In this document: positions 8,349 to 18,034 of the stretch, piece by piece
How positions within the stretch are numbered: the first letter of the stretch is position 1
How the letters are laid out: each line of letters starts with the position of its first letter
Origin: Alphaproteobacteria bacterium
GTDB taxonomy: Bacteria > Pseudomonadota > Alphaproteobacteria > Rhodospirillales > Rhodospirillaceae
Direction: 5' to 3'
NCBI GenBank assembly: GCA_030835385.1
Contig: JAURPI010000015.1
Span: forward strand, 1-64,000
Length of the DNA stretch: 64,000 bases
Notes under the pieces: generated by a model
Databases searched by the model: none
What the model was told of the DNA's origin: nothing
What the model saw: the letters and a program-made list of their open reading frames with translations, nothing else
Program-made: the position numbers and the translations under genes

Positions 8349-9239
8349 ATGCAGAGCAGAAGACGACTCCTCTGTTTAACGGCACACGCTGCTGTTCCGT
8401 TTCTGATAAGCGCGTGCGGAAACGTCCCCCAGCCGTTTAGGCGGGTCGCCACCTCTTCAAATCCTCTACTGGCCAACCCGAGTGGCGCCGGCGTTGGCAT
8501 TGCGCCGCCCGTCGGTATTGATCGCATCGCCGCATCCCACATTGCGGAACAAATAGCAGAACACTTACGGCAGCGAGAGATCCCGGCCGAGGCAGTCGAC
8601 CGCATCGGTATTCTTGGCTTTACCCTGGAAGGGAACCTGTGGGAGTCCGTGGAAAACGGGCCGGAGACGATATTGACGTTCAATTGGCGGCTGCTCAATC
8701 GACTCGGGGAAATTGTCGAGCGGCTGTACCAAGACGTCTATGTTGAAACTGCACCTTGGGAAGAAGGGTTGGAGACTGAGCTCAATCACGTTGCTGATGA
8801 TATCGCGATCCGTCTTGCTGTGCTCTTAGCACCGCCCCTAGAGAGCCAGACGATTGAGACACCCAAAGCTCCCTGGGAAGGCCTGACAGCCACCATTCAA
8901 AAACCAGGCTCGGCACCTGGTGATGGATCGGAGGCTCTTGGCAATGCCATGGCCTCAAGACTCGCCCGTGAGGGCTTTAAGCCGGCCACCGGCGCGCCTG
9001 ACGTCACTTTTGCAGCGACGGTCAACGTGTCTCAATTCGACGCTGTTTCTGACGATGTGGCAATCATCTGGCAGGTCCTCTCACCCGATGGCCAATCCTT
9101 AGGTGAGGTCAGACTCGACAATCGCATACCGCGCGGCGAACTGGACGGGCCATGGGGGATGATCGCTGAGGCTATTGTCGACGGCGCCCTACCGGGTTTG
9201 CTCGAAATCATTGCCAAAACGACCGCCCCTCGGCGATAG
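8349..9239 (+). CDS. Putative lipoprotein, unknown function
   Basis: 296 residues. A basic N-terminus with RRR, a hydrophobic stretch and a lipobox LISAC place the lipidated Cys at residue 23. The mature part shows two related-looking halves: VGIDRIAASHIAEQIAEHL and the later EALGNAMASRLAREGF. Each is followed by beta-strand-rich sequence about 80 residues long, suggesting a duplicated alpha/beta fold exposed in the periplasm. The gene starts 5 bp after yfiH, so it is probably in the lgt operon. I do not recognise a named domain. Confidence 0.75.
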   Translation: MQSRRRLLCLTAHAAVPFLISACGNVPQPFRRVATSSNPLLANPSGAGVGIAPPVGIDRIAASHIAEQIAEHLRQREIPAEAVDRIGILGFTLEGNLWESVENGPETILTFNWRLLNRLGEIVERLYQDVYVETAPWEEGLETELNHVADDIAIRLAVLLAPPLESQTIETPKAPWEGLTATIQKPGSAPGDGSEALGNAMASRLAREGFKPATGAPDVTFAATVNVSQFDAVSDDVAIIWQVLSPDGQSLGEVRLDNRIPRGELDGPWGMIAEAIVDGALPGLLEIIAKTTAPRR

Positions 9240-9400
9240 AACCCATGGCAGTGGATAAAGTCTAACTTCGCTCCTGAATCCGGCTTCCAGGACGTTTACA
9301 GACTTGTGACAGATTGATAGGTTTTCGCCGGTTTGACACGGCTGGGGAGCGGCACCAAAAGCCGGTTTATGGGGCGCATGCCGTCGGGGGTCTTTAGACA

Positions 9401-10336
9401 ATGAAACTTTTGGCTGGCAACGCCAATCGGCCACTCGCCGAAGCCATCGCCGCGTACTTGCATGTAGAACTGACTAACGCATCAGTTAAGCGTTTTTCCG
9501 ACATGGAAGTTTTTGTCGAGATTCACGAGAACGTCCGTGGTGAAGATGTTTTTGTCATCCAGCCCACGTCCTATCCTGCCAACGATAACCTGATGGAACT
9601 CCTGGTCACGCTGGACGCGTTACGTCGAGCCTCTGCAGAGCGTGTCACAGCCGTTATTCCTTACTACGGGTATGCGCGCCAAGACCGCAAGACTGCGCCA
9701 CGCACCCCTATTACCGCCAAACTGGTGGCCAATCTAATTCACCAGGCTGGAGCTAGCCGGGTCCTCACACTGGACCTCCACTCGGGGCAGATTCAGGGAT
9801 TCTTCGACATCCCGTTAGACAACCTGTACGGCCAGCCGGTGTTCGTAGAGGATATAAAGAGTCGCTATGACGGCTATAGCGGTCCGATGATTATTTCTCC
9901 GGATGTGGGCGGCGTGGTCCGCGCCCGTGCGATCGCAAAACGCCTCAACACGGAATTGGCGATCATCGACAAACGACGCGAACGGGCAGGCGTTTCTGAA
10001 GTTATGAATATCATTGGTGACGTCAAAGACCGCGATTGCATCCTCGTCGACGATATTGTCGATTCGGCGGGCACCCTCTGTAATGCCTCAGTGGCGCTGA
10101 TGAACGCTGGGGCCAAGTCCGTGTCGGCCTATGTCACCCACGGCGTGCTGTCTGGTGGGGCTGTGGGCCGTGTCTCGGCCTCTCCCATGACCGAATTGGT
10201 TATCACAGACAGCATTCAGGCCACGGAGGCCGTCCGCTTGGCCGATAATGTCCGCCAAATCTCCATTGCACCGTTGATGGCGGAAGCGGTCAAACGGATC
10301 AGCTCTGAGTCCTCGGTTTCAAGCCTGTTCGACTGA
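9401..10336 (+). CDS. prs: Ribose-phosphate pyrophosphokinase
   Basis: 311 residues, the normal size of class I PRPP synthetase. It makes PRPP from ribose 5-phosphate and ATP for purine, pyrimidine, histidine and NAD synthesis. Visible motifs are the divalent-cation site [12 protein letters not shown], the flexible-loop region [19 protein letters not shown], and the PRPP loop [13 protein letters not shown]. It stands alone with a 161-bp upstream region that must hold its promoter; I see no convincing -35/-10 pair there. Confidence 0.97.
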   Translation: MKLLAGNANRPLAEAIAAYLHVELTNASVKRFSDMEVFVEIHENVRGEDVFVIQPTSYPANDNLMELLVTLDALRRASAERVTAVIPYYGYARQDRKTAPRTPITAKLVANLIHQAGASRVLTLDLHSGQIQGFFDIPLDNLYGQPVFVEDIKSRYDGYSGPMIISPDVGGVVRARAIAKRLNTELAIIDKRRERAGVSEVMNIIGDVKDRDCILVDDIVDSAGTLCNASVALMNAGAKSVSAYVTHGVLSGGAVGRVSASPMTELVITDSIQATEAVRLADNVRQISIAPLMAEAVKRISSESSVSSLFD

Positions 10337-10442
10337 CCTGACGATGAGGGCCGCAACAATGTGGCCTGGGGCTTGAGCCCGACCCCGAATCCTTGTATTA
10401 CCCCCGCTTCCCGGCGGCGACACCCCTGGAGGCCTGCCGGCG

Positions 10443-10461
10443 ACAGCCTTGATTTGGCTGT
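10443..10461 (+). other. Small hairpin in the rplY leader
   Basis: Perfect arms ACAGCC / GGCTGT with a 7-nt loop, ending 12 bp before the AAGGAGA Shine-Dalgarno of rplY. It could act as a leader structure or weak prs terminator; there is no T-run after it. Confidence 0.25.
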
Positions 10462-10486
10462 TGGATTAACCTGAAGGAGACCACAA

Positions 10487-11158
10487 ATGTCAAACGTAAG
10501 CGCCCTGACAGTTCAGGGACGCGACCGGGCCGGCAAGGGGGCAGCCCGCGCAACACGCCGAGAAGGCCTCGTGCCTGGTGTGATCTATGGCGATAACAAG
10601 GAACCTATCCTTATTGCCATGACACCGCGCGATCTGTTCGTTGAAATGCGTAAACCCGGATTCGCGACCAAGATTTTCGAAATTACAGTTGGAAAAGAAA
10701 CCCAACGGGCGATGGCACAGGATGTTCAAATGCATCCCGTTCGTGATGTCCCTGTTCATGTGGATTTCCGGCGCATCGGCAAGAATACGGTTGTGACCGT
10801 TGAAGTGCCGGTGAGCTTCACCAACGAAGATGTATCACCAGGCATCAAGCAAGGCGGCGTGGTCAACGTGGTGCGCCACGAAATCGAAGTGCGTGCGCGA
10901 CCAGATGCGTTGCCAGAGCAGTTTGTGATTGACCTCACCGGTCTTGAAATCGGTGATTCAGTGCACATTAGCGCTGTGGAAATGCCCGAGGGTGTCGCCC
11001 CGACCATTTCGGATCGTGACTTTACCATCATGACCCTTGCCGCGCCGACCGTGCAGACGGTCGAAGAGGAAGAAGAGGCAGAGGGCGAAGAAGACGAAGG
11101 CGCCGAAGGCGAAGCAGCCGAGGGCGAAGACGACAAGAAAGAAGAGTCGAAAGACTAA
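10487..11158 (+). CDS. rplY: 50S ribosomal protein L25/general stress protein Ctc
   Basis: 223 residues of the long CTC type: the 5S rRNA-binding L25 domain (about 1-95, with GKGAARATRREGLVPGVIYG) followed by the TL5 C-terminal beta domain (about 100-185). The last 35 residues are almost wholly acidic (VEEEEEAEGEEDEG and onward) then KKEESKD, as in other alphaproteobacterial L25 proteins. A strong AAGGAGA ribosome-binding site lies 6 bp before the ATG. A pth gene follows, the usual neighbour. Confidence 0.96.
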   Translation: MSNVSALTVQGRDRAGKGAARATRREGLVPGVIYGDNKEPILIAMTPRDLFVEMRKPGFATKIFEITVGKETQRAMAQDVQMHPVRDVPVHVDFRRIGKNTVVTVEVPVSFTNEDVSPGIKQGGVVNVVRHEIEVRARPDALPEQFVIDLTGLEIGDSVHISAVEMPEGVAPTISDRDFTIMTLAAPTVQTVEEEEEAEGEEDEGAEGEAAEGEDDKKEESKD

Positions 11159-11164
11159 CAGGCT

Positions 11165-11191
11165 TGAGGGTCCGGCAGTGCTGGACCCTCA
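11165..11191 (+). terminator. Inverted repeat between rplY and pth
   Basis: Perfect 9-bp arms TGAGGGTCC / GGACCCTCA with a 9-nt loop just after the rplY stop. It lacks a clear T-run, so it may attenuate read-through into pth or protect the rplY 3' end rather than terminate fully. Confidence 0.4.
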
Positions 11192-11246
11192 ACCTTTGCA
11201 ATCAGTTGAAAGCTTTGCCTTTCTTTGACTACAGCGCGAGACCGCC

Positions 11247-11867
11247 ATGCGCCTCCTTGTAGGTCTAGGTAACCCCGGCTCCGGCCACTCCAATAATCGA
11301 CACAATCTCGGTTTCATGGCCGCAGATAGCATTGTCCAGCGCCATGCATTGGGATCTTGGCGCACCAGATTCCAAGGGCAGATGACCCAAGGACAGCTCG
11401 GTGGAGACAACGTCGTCGTCCTGAAACCCGCGACTTATATGAATGAATCTGGCCGCGCGGTGAGTGAAGCCATGACTTTCTACAAGCTCGACCTAGATGA
11501 CGTCATTGTATTCTATGATGAAATTGAATTGGCCCCCGGCAAAATCCGCGTTCGTAAAGGTGGCGGGCACGCAGGGCACAACGGCATTCGCAGTTTGGTG
11601 TCACATATTGGAGAGGCTTTCTGGCGTGTACGCATGGGTGTTGGACACCCCGGCAATAAAGATCGTGTTTCGGGGTATGTCTTACAAGATTTCGGCAAAT
11701 CGGATAGTACGTGGGTGACAACGCTTGTTGACGCAACCGCAGATGCCACACCTCTCCTCATCGAAGGTGAAGACAATCGCTTTATGACCGATGTGGCGCA
11801 AGCCATGCGCGATGTCGATACACCGCCGTCACCCCGCGACGCCAAAGCCAACAAAAACGAAGGGTAA
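11247..11867 (+). CDS. pth: Peptidyl-tRNA hydrolase
   Basis: 206 residues. Releases peptides from prematurely dropped peptidyl-tRNA. The catalytic His (residue 19) sits in NNRHNLGF, and Asp91 in VFYDEIELAPGKIRV; KGGGHAGHNGIRS completes the active site. The C-terminal tail has the extra 15-20 polar residues common in alphaproteobacteria. Placed between rplY and ychF, a conserved order. Confidence 0.96.
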   Translation: MRLLVGLGNPGSGHSNNRHNLGFMAADSIVQRHALGSWRTRFQGQMTQGQLGGDNVVVLKPATYMNESGRAVSEAMTFYKLDLDDVIVFYDEIELAPGKIRVRKGGGHAGHNGIRSLVSHIGEAFWRVRMGVGHPGNKDRVSGYVLQDFGKSDSTWVTTLVDATADATPLLIEGEDNRFMTDVAQAMRDVDTPPSPRDAKANKNEG

Positions 11868-11873
11868 ATAGAA

Positions 11874-12977
11874 ATGGGGTTTAACTGCGGAATCGTGGGC
11901 CTGCCAAATGTTGGCAAGTCGACGCTGTTTAATGCTCTGACATCGACTGCTGCCGCACAGGCGGCCAATTTTCCCTTCTGCACGATTGAACCCAATGTAG
12001 GGCGGGTGGCGGTACCCGATGACCGGCTCACCACCGTGTCAGATATCGGGAAATCTACTGAAACGATTCCAACTCAATTGGAATTTGTTGATATTGCAGG
12101 TCTTGTAAAAGGCGCCAGCCGTGGCGAAGGCTTGGGCAACAAATTTCTCGCCAACATCCGTGAAGTTGACGCCATTGTGCATGTCCTGCGGTGTTTCGAT
12201 GACGGCAATGTGACCCATGTTGACGGGTCCGTGGATCCGGTACGGGACGCTGAGACCGTTGAAACTGAACTTCTGCTGGCAGACCTAGAAAGTATTGAGA
12301 AACGGGCCGACACCATGGCTAAGAAAGCCAAGTCCGGCGACAAAGAGGCCAAGGATTTAATGGCTGTCATGAGACCTGTGCTAGAAGCCCTGAAAGAAGG
12401 CAAGCAAGCCCGGACTGCACGCCCCGACGACGAGAACGGCCGTAAACTGTTTCGCCAGTTACAACTCCTGACCGCCAAACCAGTTCTCTATGCCTGCAAC
12501 GTAGAGGAAAGTAATGCCGCCGATGGCAACGACTATTCAGCGCAAGTGGAAGCAATGGCTGAGAAGGTCAACGCCCGCTGCGTTGTTGTCTCTGCGGCGA
12601 TTGAATCGGAAGTCTCTCAATTGGACGACCCGGAAGAGCGAAAAGACTTCCTGGAAACACTCGGCCTAGAAGAGACCGGCTTGGCCCGAGTCATTCGTGT
12701 TGGCTATGAACTCCTCGACCTCCTCACCTTCTTCACGGTTGGCCCTAAAGAGGCCAGGGCGTGGACAGCGCGCAACGGCGCGACAGCACCCCAAGCCGCC
12801 GGGGTGATTCATACAGACTTTGAACGCGGGTTCATTCGTGCTGAGACCATTGCTTACGATGACTTCGTAGAATTGGGCGGTGAACAGGCCTGCAAAGATG
12901 CCGGCAAAATGCGCCAAGAAGGCAAAGAGTACGCGGTTAAAGATGGTGACATCATGCACTTCCTGTTTAACGTCTAG
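11874..12977 (+). CDS. ychF: Redox-regulated ATPase YchF
   Basis: 367 residues, standard length for this Obg-related P-loop protein that binds ATP and the ribosome. The P-loop is GLPNVGKSTLFNAL (about 8-21); DIAGLVKGASRGEGLGNKFLA is the switch II region. The G4 position reads NVEE instead of NKxD, as expected for the ATP-specific YchF group. The TGS-like C-terminus ends in KDGDIMHFLFNV. The gene starts 6 bp after pth and is followed by a terminator. Confidence 0.97.
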   Translation: MGFNCGIVGLPNVGKSTLFNALTSTAAAQAANFPFCTIEPNVGRVAVPDDRLTTVSDIGKSTETIPTQLEFVDIAGLVKGASRGEGLGNKFLANIREVDAIVHVLRCFDDGNVTHVDGSVDPVRDAETVETELLLADLESIEKRADTMAKKAKSGDKEAKDLMAVMRPVLEALKEGKQARTARPDDENGRKLFRQLQLLTAKPVLYACNVEESNAADGNDYSAQVEAMAEKVNARCVVVSAAIESEVSQLDDPEERKDFLETLGLEETGLARVIRVGYELLDLLTFFTVGPKEARAWTARNGATAPQAAGVIHTDFERGFIRAETIAYDDFVELGGEQACKDAGKMRQEGKEYAVKDGDIMHFLFNV

Positions 12978-13006
12978 ACGAAATACTTCCGCTACAGCAC
13001 AAAGCA

Positions 13007-13037
13007 AAACCGCCAGCCCTAGTCAGGCCGGCGGTTT
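13007..13037 (+). terminator. Terminator between ychF and the bc1 operon
   Basis: 8-bp arms AAACCGCC / GGCGGTTT enclose a shorter GCC/GGC stem, flanked by A-rich sequence on the left and T-rich (GGTGTTTC) on the right. Sitting between convergent genes, it probably serves both strands. Confidence 0.75.
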
Positions 13038-13068
13038 GGTGTTTCTATCTAGCTTTTTGTTGCTGGGT

Positions 13069-13839
13069 CTAGTGCTCGACGTCAGCCCAAATGCGGCGCT
13101 TGAGGAAGTAAGCCAAGACCGTAAAGATAAATGTGAAGAGCAATACGCGAACACCTGTCTGTTTACGCACTTCTAGTTTCGGCTCTGCCGCCCAGTGCAA
13201 GAAAGCCGAGACATCTCTCGCCATTTGGTCAGATGTCGCGGGCGTTCCATCAGAATACTCAATCAAGTCATCGAACAATTGCTGAGCCATTGCGATCTGG
13301 TTGCCCTCAAAGACGGTGTTGTAATACATCCCGTCCATCATCTCTTCTGCCATCTCAGCCGGCGGCTCTTCGTAACCAATGATCAAGTTATACATATAGT
13401 CCGGACCACCGTGACGGGCTTTGGTCATCAGCGATAGATCTGGTGGCAAAGCCCCATTGTTAGAGGCTCTGGCGAACTGCTCGTTGGGATACGGATTTGG
13501 GTAGTAATCGGCGGGAATGGCGGGCCGATCAAAAATATCACCTTGGTCGTCACAACATTCTTCAATCGTATACTCGGACGCCAACACCTTGGTTTGGTCT
13601 TCGCTATATCCAATTTCCTGAAGATTGCGGAAGGCGATGTAATCCAGGCCGTGGCACGAGGAACAAATCTCACGATAGACCTGGAAGCCACGTTGGAGCT
13701 GTTGGCGATCAAACCGGCCAAAAGGACCATCGAAAGACCATTCCTGTTCCTCCAGGACCACTTCGCCAGCGGCTTGTGTGATTGCAGGAGCAAACCCGAT
13801 AAGGGTAATCGCCGCGGCAGCAAATAGAACGATTCTCAT
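13069..13839 (-). CDS. petC: Ubiquinol-cytochrome c reductase, cytochrome c1 subunit
   Basis: 256 residues, exported and membrane-anchored. A signal peptide ends near residue 24 (ITQAAGE). The heme c site is CSSCH at 59-63, followed by GLDYIAFRNL. The mid-part has the PPDLSLMTKARHGGPDYMYNL block and the C-terminal membrane anchor VRVLLFTFIFTVLAYFLKRRIW with a short cytosolic tail. It carries electrons from the Rieske protein to soluble cytochrome c. Last gene of the Rieske-cyt b-cyt c1 operon. It is not fused to cytochrome b, unlike in rhizobia. Confidence 0.95.
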   Translation of the reverse strand: MRIVLFAAAAITLIGFAPAITQAAGEVVLEEQEWSFDGPFGRFDRQQLQRGFQVYREICSSCHGLDYIAFRNLQEIGYSEDQTKVLASEYTIEECCDDQGDIFDRPAIPADYYPNPYPNEQFARASNNGALPPDLSLMTKARHGGPDYMYNLIIGYEEPPAEMAEEMMDGMYYNTVFEGNQIAMAQQLFDDLIEYSDGTPATSDQMARDVSAFLHWAAEPKLEVRKQTGVRVLLFTFIFTVLAYFLKRRIWADVEH

Positions 13840-13843
13840 ATCT

Positions 13844-15067
13844 CTACTCCGCAGGCTTCGCCACGACGGGCGTACTTATACTGGTTGGAAGAGGTTTTGG
13901 TGTTTCTATCCACCCGACCACCGGCAACAGAACCAAGAAATGGAAGAAATACCAGAAGGTACCGACCCGGCTGAGGATCAACGGAAGCCCTTCAGGTAAT
14001 TGCGCACCGCACCAAGTCAAAACCACACAGTCGACCAAGAAGATCCAGAACAGGACCTTGTAAATTGGACGGAAGGTGGCGGACCGGACACGTGACGTAT
14101 CGAGCCATGGCAACACGAACAGGATCAAGATCGAGCCAAACATCAAGATAACGCCTGTCAGTTTATCGTCGATTGACCGCAGGATTGCGTAGAACGGTAG
14201 GAAATACCACTCAGGCACAATGTGCGCTGGTGTCGAAAGAGGGTTGGCCGGAATGTAGTTGTCCGTGTGTCCCATCGCATTCGGGAACCAGAACACCACT
14301 GTAAAGTAGGCCAACAGAAACACTCCAACGCCGAACATATCCTTAGCCGTGTAATACGGGTGGAACGGGATCTTGTCCTGCGGTGCCGCGTCGATACCAA
14401 CCGGGTTGTTTGAGCCCGGAATATGCAAAGCCCAGATATGCAATACGACCACACCTACCAGCACAAATGGCATCAAGTAATGGAGAGCATAAAACCGGGT
14501 CAATGTTGGGTTATCAACAGAGAACCCACCCCACAGCAGCGTCACAATCTCATCACCTATCAACGGAATGGCAGAGAACAAGTTGGTGATCACAGTCGCG
14601 CCCCAGAAGCTCATCTGGCCCCATGGCAACACGTAACCCATAAAGGCCGTCGCCATCATCAGCAGCATGATGATAATGCCGAGCCACCACAGCACTTCCC
14701 GCGGCGACTTGTACGACCCGTAGTACAAGCCGCGGAATATGTGGATATAAACCACGATAAAGAAGAAGCTCGCTCCGTTGGCGTGCATATACCGCAGCAG
14801 CCAACCTGAGTTTACATCGCGCATAATGCGCTCAACGCTTTGGAAGGCGTGATCAACATGCGGTGTATAAGACATGGCAAGCAAGATGCCCGTCACAATC
14901 ATGATCACCAGCACCAACCCAGCCAGCGCACCAAAATTCCAGAAGTAATTCAGGTTCTTTGGCGCCGGGTATTTTGATCCGACGGAGTGATCGATAAAGG
15001 AAACTATAGGCAGGCGTTCTTCAAACCAATCGAAAGCCGGCATGCCCCGACCTTTTTCAGTGCTCAT
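13844..15067 (-). CDS. petB: Ubiquinol-cytochrome c reductase, cytochrome b subunit
   Basis: 407 residues, eight membrane helices, the diheme quinol-binding core of complex III. Visible landmarks are the heme-bearing helices around [11 protein letters not shown] and [22 protein letters not shown], and the Qo-site PEWYFLPFY. It lies 4 bp upstream of cytochrome c1 and 14 bp downstream of the Rieske gene, an ordinary fbcFBC operon. Confidence 0.97.
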   Translation of the reverse strand: MSTEKGRGMPAFDWFEERLPIVSFIDHSVGSKYPAPKNLNYFWNFGALAGLVLVIMIVTGILLAMSYTPHVDHAFQSVERIMRDVNSGWLLRYMHANGASFFFIVVYIHIFRGLYYGSYKSPREVLWWLGIIIMLLMMATAFMGYVLPWGQMSFWGATVITNLFSAIPLIGDEIVTLLWGGFSVDNPTLTRFYALHYLMPFVLVGVVVLHIWALHIPGSNNPVGIDAAPQDKIPFHPYYTAKDMFGVGVFLLAYFTVVFWFPNAMGHTDNYIPANPLSTPAHIVPEWYFLPFYAILRSIDDKLTGVILMFGSILILFVLPWLDTSRVRSATFRPIYKVLFWIFLVDCVVLTWCGAQLPEGLPLILSRVGTFWYFFHFLVLLPVVGWIETPKPLPTSISTPVVAKPAE

Positions 15068-15081
15068 TGCGGCTACGCTCC

Positions 15082-15633
15082 TTAACCGATGCGAATGTTT
15101 GTTTCGGAGAGGAAGGTGTACTCTGGCACCTCAAGATTAGTCGGGGCCGGTCCTCTGCGAATACGAGCGGACAGATCATAGTGAGATCCGTGGCACGGGC
15201 AGAAGTACCCGCCATAATCCCCCCGTATCTCGGTCGTTTTTTGACCGAGCGGAATACAACCGAGATGGGTGCAAACACCAATCACGATCAAATACTTATC
15301 GTTCTGAACTCGTTCCTCATCCGGCTGGGGATCGGGCATATCTTGCCAGCGCTCACTACGCGCCTCTTCGATCTCGGCTGCGGTGCGGTAACGCACGAAC
15401 ACGGGCTTTCCACGCCAGCTGATCGTGATTGCCTGACCTTCTTCAAGACCCGCCAAGCTGGCCTCAACTGAAGACAAAGCCAAAGTATCGGCCGCTGGAT
15501 TCATACTGTTGATCAACGGCCACATCGAAACAACCACCCCAACAGCGCCTGTGGCGACCGTCGCGTGCAGCAGGAAATCCCGCCGTGACTCATCTTCTGT
15601 GGGAACCGCCTGGTTTTCTGCCCCATCCGCCAT
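15082..15633 (-). CDS. petA: Ubiquinol-cytochrome c reductase iron-sulfur (Rieske) subunit
   Basis: 183 residues from the ATG at 15633, which has GAGAGGT upstream; a longer frame to 15711 adds a non-conserved Arg-rich head. A twin-arginine motif SRRDFLLHA (16-24) precedes the membrane anchor, consistent with Tat export of a folded Fe-S protein. The 2Fe-2S ligands are in CTHLGC (121-126) and CPCHGSHYD (145-153). First gene of the bc1 operon; its promoter should lie in the 244-bp gap shared with trmL. Confidence 0.96.
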   Translation of the reverse strand: MADGAENQAVPTEDESRRDFLLHATVATGAVGVVVSMWPLINSMNPAADTLALSSVEASLAGLEEGQAITISWRGKPVFVRYRTAAEIEEARSERWQDMPDPQPDEERVQNDKYLIVIGVCTHLGCIPLGQKTTEIRGDYGGYFCPCHGSHYDLSARIRRGPAPTNLEVPEYTFLSETNIRIG

Positions 15634-15877
15634 AGTTCGGACCTCTCGGTTCTTGTTTCGGCGCCGGGAGCGATACGCTAGACCAGGAAACATGGGACAA
15701 AACCATCCCATCTACCTAAACGATCCTCGACCAGAACGGCTCAGATCGCCTTGTCTTGCCTTCCCTTACCCAACGAAACTCTAAGGAAAACAATGACGTG
15801 GGGTATAGGATATTTTATTGGCCGTGAAAAGGCCTTTGCAGCGCCTCAAAACCGTTCTCAGTTAAAGCGATAACACA

Positions 15878-16339
15878 TTGATTCGTATTGTTCTTTTCCA
15901 GCCCGATATTCCCCAAAACGTCGGTGCCGTCCTGCGTCTTGGCGCCTGCTTCAATATTGCCGTAGATATCGTCGAACCCTGCGGCTTTGTTTGGGATGAC
16001 AAACGCCTCAAGCGTGCGGGTATGGATTACACCGAGAGAGCCTCTTTGACCCGGCATCCGTCCTGGACAAGCTTTCAAGACCAGCGCAATGAAAGCGACG
16101 GTCGGATGCTTCTTTTCACCACCAAAGCGGCTACCCCCTACCACTCTTTTGAATTCGAGCCTGGCGACCAACTTGTGTTTGGCCGGGAAAGCGCCGGCGT
16201 ACCAGACAACGTGCACGAAGCTGCGGACGCTCGTCTGATCATTCCCATGGCGCCGGAAACTCGCTCCCTCAATGTGGCTCAGTCAGCCTCTATCGCCGCA
16301 GCAGAGGCCTTGCGGCAACTAGATCACTGGCCCGCATAG
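15878..16339 (+). CDS. trmL: tRNA (cytidine/uridine-34-2'-O)-methyltransferase TrmL
   Basis: 153 residues, the normal size of this minimal SPOUT enzyme that 2'-O-methylates the wobble base of certain tRNA-Leu species. Motif 1 lies in PDIPQNVGAVLRLGA, motif 2 in LVFGRESAGVP, and motif 3 (SAM knot) in IPMAPETRSLNVAQSASI. Homology fixes the start at a TTG (15878), with no good Shine-Dalgarno in front; no closer ATG preserves the N-terminus IRIVLFQPDIP. Divergent from the bc1 operon. Confidence 0.93.
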   Translation: MIRIVLFQPDIPQNVGAVLRLGACFNIAVDIVEPCGFVWDDKRLKRAGMDYTERASLTRHPSWTSFQDQRNESDGRMLLFTTKAATPYHSFEFEPGDQLVFGRESAGVPDNVHEAADARLIIPMAPETRSLNVAQSASIAAAEALRQLDHWPA

Positions 16340-16506
16340 TCAATCTTGCCGAAACATGACAACCGCGTAATGCGTACGCAATCTTCCTGTAAGACGGGGA
16401 GCATTAGAAAGTGGTCAGCAATTGTCGAGCAGACTATGGATGCCCTCTCGTCTCCAACTCTTGCTTCGTAGACTGACCCCACCCCTCAAAAGGTGGGGTC
16501 GTTTTT
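16340..16506 (+). ncRNA. Possible small RNA or long 3' UTR downstream of trmL
   Basis: About 135 bp lies between the trmL stop and its terminator, unusually long for this compact genome. It contains a perfect palindrome TGCGTACGCA (16371-16380) and a GGTCAG (16413-16418) able to pair with CTGACC (16473-16478), which would compete with the terminator stem. No protein-coding signal is visible. It may be a trmL 3' UTR with an anti-terminator option or a small RNA; no known family is recognised. Confidence 0.2.
16475..16506 (+). terminator. Rho-independent terminator
   Basis: Perfect 9-bp GC-rich arms GACCCCACC / GGTGGGGTC with an 8-nt loop, followed by GTTTTTA. A textbook plus-strand terminator placed against the 3' end of the convergent cca gene. 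Confidence 0.87.
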
Positions 16507-17752
16507 ATGTGGCTCGGGATTTCAGCTGCGCTCGAAGCTCTGACGCAGTCGAGATACAGCCGCCATCAACCCAATCCTGTTTGATTTCTCGCAACAACGC
16601 GCCGATCCGCGGACCATCCTCAATCCCCAGGGGCTGCACATCAGCGCCTCGAAGGGGAAATTTTTGCGCCGTCCAACCGCGCACCTGGGTCAAGAGATTT
16701 GACCAGCGCGCCGATATCTGGCCGCCGTCACGGGCGCACGCAAGAGCAACACCTTCGGGCGCGGGACTGTGTTGATCACTTGCATCTGCGAACTCATAAA
16801 GAAATCGGTTTAACGCAACGGAATCATGGGCGTCGGCAGCCGACACGGCTGACCTGTATAGCGCTTCAACATTCTTGGTTTCTTTGCCGGAAAGCTTCAT
16901 GCGGACCGCGACATCGTGTGCCAACTGATAAAATATGGCAACCCACCGGCGTCGCCAGGTTTTGTCGTTCGCGGCCAATTCAAATTCTCGCTCCAATGCG
17001 ATCAGCGCTTCTAGGACAATAATGCCCTGAAACTCTGGAAACAGATCAGAAAGAATTTTCGCTGCTTCCATTGCCCGAAGGGTCGGTATCGGGTCAGGGG
17101 CATTCAGCAGCTTGACGACTTCGTCTCGGACTCGTTCCGTCGACAAAGAACCTAAGCCAGAACGCAATTCACGACAGGCCGTGAGAATCTCTGGGTCAGG
17201 CTCCTCAGCGCTGTAAAGCGCCACAAATCGAAAGAACCGCAATATGCGGAGATAATCTTCTTGGATGCGGTCACGCGGGTCACCAACGAACCGCACACGA
17301 CCGGCATTCGCATCGTCTACCCCGCCAAACGGATCAAACAACTCTCCCGTTTGCCGCAATGACAATGCATTAAATGTAAAGTCGCGACGCGATGCATCTT
17401 CGACCCAGTCCGTGGTGAACTCGACCGCCGCATGACGGCCATCGCACGCCGTATCCTTACGCAGGGTCGTGACCTCAAATGGCTGGCTGTCCGCTACAGC
17501 GGTCACCGTGCCGTGCGCCAATCCGGTGGGCACAGCCTTCAGCCCTGCTCGGGTAAGCTTTTCAACAACCACGTTTGGTTCATCGGGGGTCGCAATGTCG
17601 ATGTCCTTAATCGTCCGAGACAGAACCACGTCCCGCACACACCCGCCAACAAACCGAACATCCACGTCCGGCGCGCCCAGGGCATCGAAAACCGCTTTCA
17701 CGGGAGCCGCGCTCATCCAAGACGCGGGCTCAATCCGAGCGGAGTCCGCCAT
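16505..17752 (-). CDS. cca: CCA tRNA nucleotidyltransferase (class II)
   Basis: 415 residues. The nucleotidyltransferase head carries FVGGCVRDVVL (35-44) and the metal-binding pair in KDIDIAT (Asp50, Asp52), then RRDFTFNAL and the RILRFFRF block that lines the base-recognition pocket. The C-terminal half is helical. Class II enzymes include CCA-adding enzymes and poly(A) polymerases, which are hard to tell apart by sequence; a single alphaproteobacterial copy in this context is normally the CCA enzyme. Last gene of a four-gene run with DUF1285, nudL and DUF6111. Confidence 0.9.
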   Translation of the reverse strand: MADSARIEPASWMSAAPVKAVFDALGAPDVDVRFVGGCVRDVVLSRTIKDIDIATPDEPNVVVEKLTRAGLKAVPTGLAHGTVTAVADSQPFEVTTLRKDTACDGRHAAVEFTTDWVEDASRRDFTFNALSLRQTGELFDPFGGVDDANAGRVRFVGDPRDRIQEDYLRILRFFRFVALYSAEEPDPEILTACRELRSGLGSLSTERVRDEVVKLLNAPDPIPTLRAMEAAKILSDLFPEFQGIIVLEALIALEREFELAANDKTWRRRWVAIFYQLAHDVAVRMKLSGKETKNVEALYRSAVSAADAHDSVALNRFLYEFADASDQHSPAPEGVALACARDGGQISARWSNLLTQVRGWTAQKFPLRGADVQPLGIEDGPRIGALLREIKQDWVDGGCISTASELRAQLKSRAT

Positions 17753-18034
17753 TTACTTTTCTTCCAGTTGCCCGGGGATAACCCGTCCGTCTTCATAGCG
17801 CGGAGGCGTATACTCGGCGTCAGGGTACGCGCCGCGCATCAAAGCGGTGGTCGCCATCACGCCAAGAGATAAGATTGCACCCAGCAGCAAGAGAAGCGGC
17901 CACGGCCCTTTCTCGATTTCGGGCGCCTCGCCACCATGCCGTTTGACATACCCCATGCGGTACCATGCCCATGCCAAATAGACGGAAAGTGGCAACAGAA
18001 AAGGCAGTGCATATGTAAGAAATACTCTGACCAT
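17753..18034 (-). CDS. DUF6111 family small membrane protein
   Basis: 93 residues. Two membrane segments (about 3-24 and 44-66) flank a basic loop, and the tail reads YTPPRYEDGRVIPGQ, typical of DUF6111, which in alphaproteobacteria sits between a CoA pyrophosphatase gene and cca. Function is unknown. Its stop is adjacent to the cca start, and its start overlaps the nudL stop by 1 bp, so it is co-translated with both. Confidence 0.82.
   Translation of the reverse strand: MVRVFLTYALPFLLPLSVYLAWAWYRMGYVKRHGGEAPEIEKGPWPLLLLLGAILSLGVMATTALMRGAYPDAEYTPPRYEDGRVIPGQLEEK

Noticed and set aside
15082-15711. Longer start (15711) for the Rieske subunit
   Set aside because: The extra 26 residues are Arg-rich and not conserved; the ATG at 15633 has a Shine-Dalgarno and places the twin-arginine motif normally.
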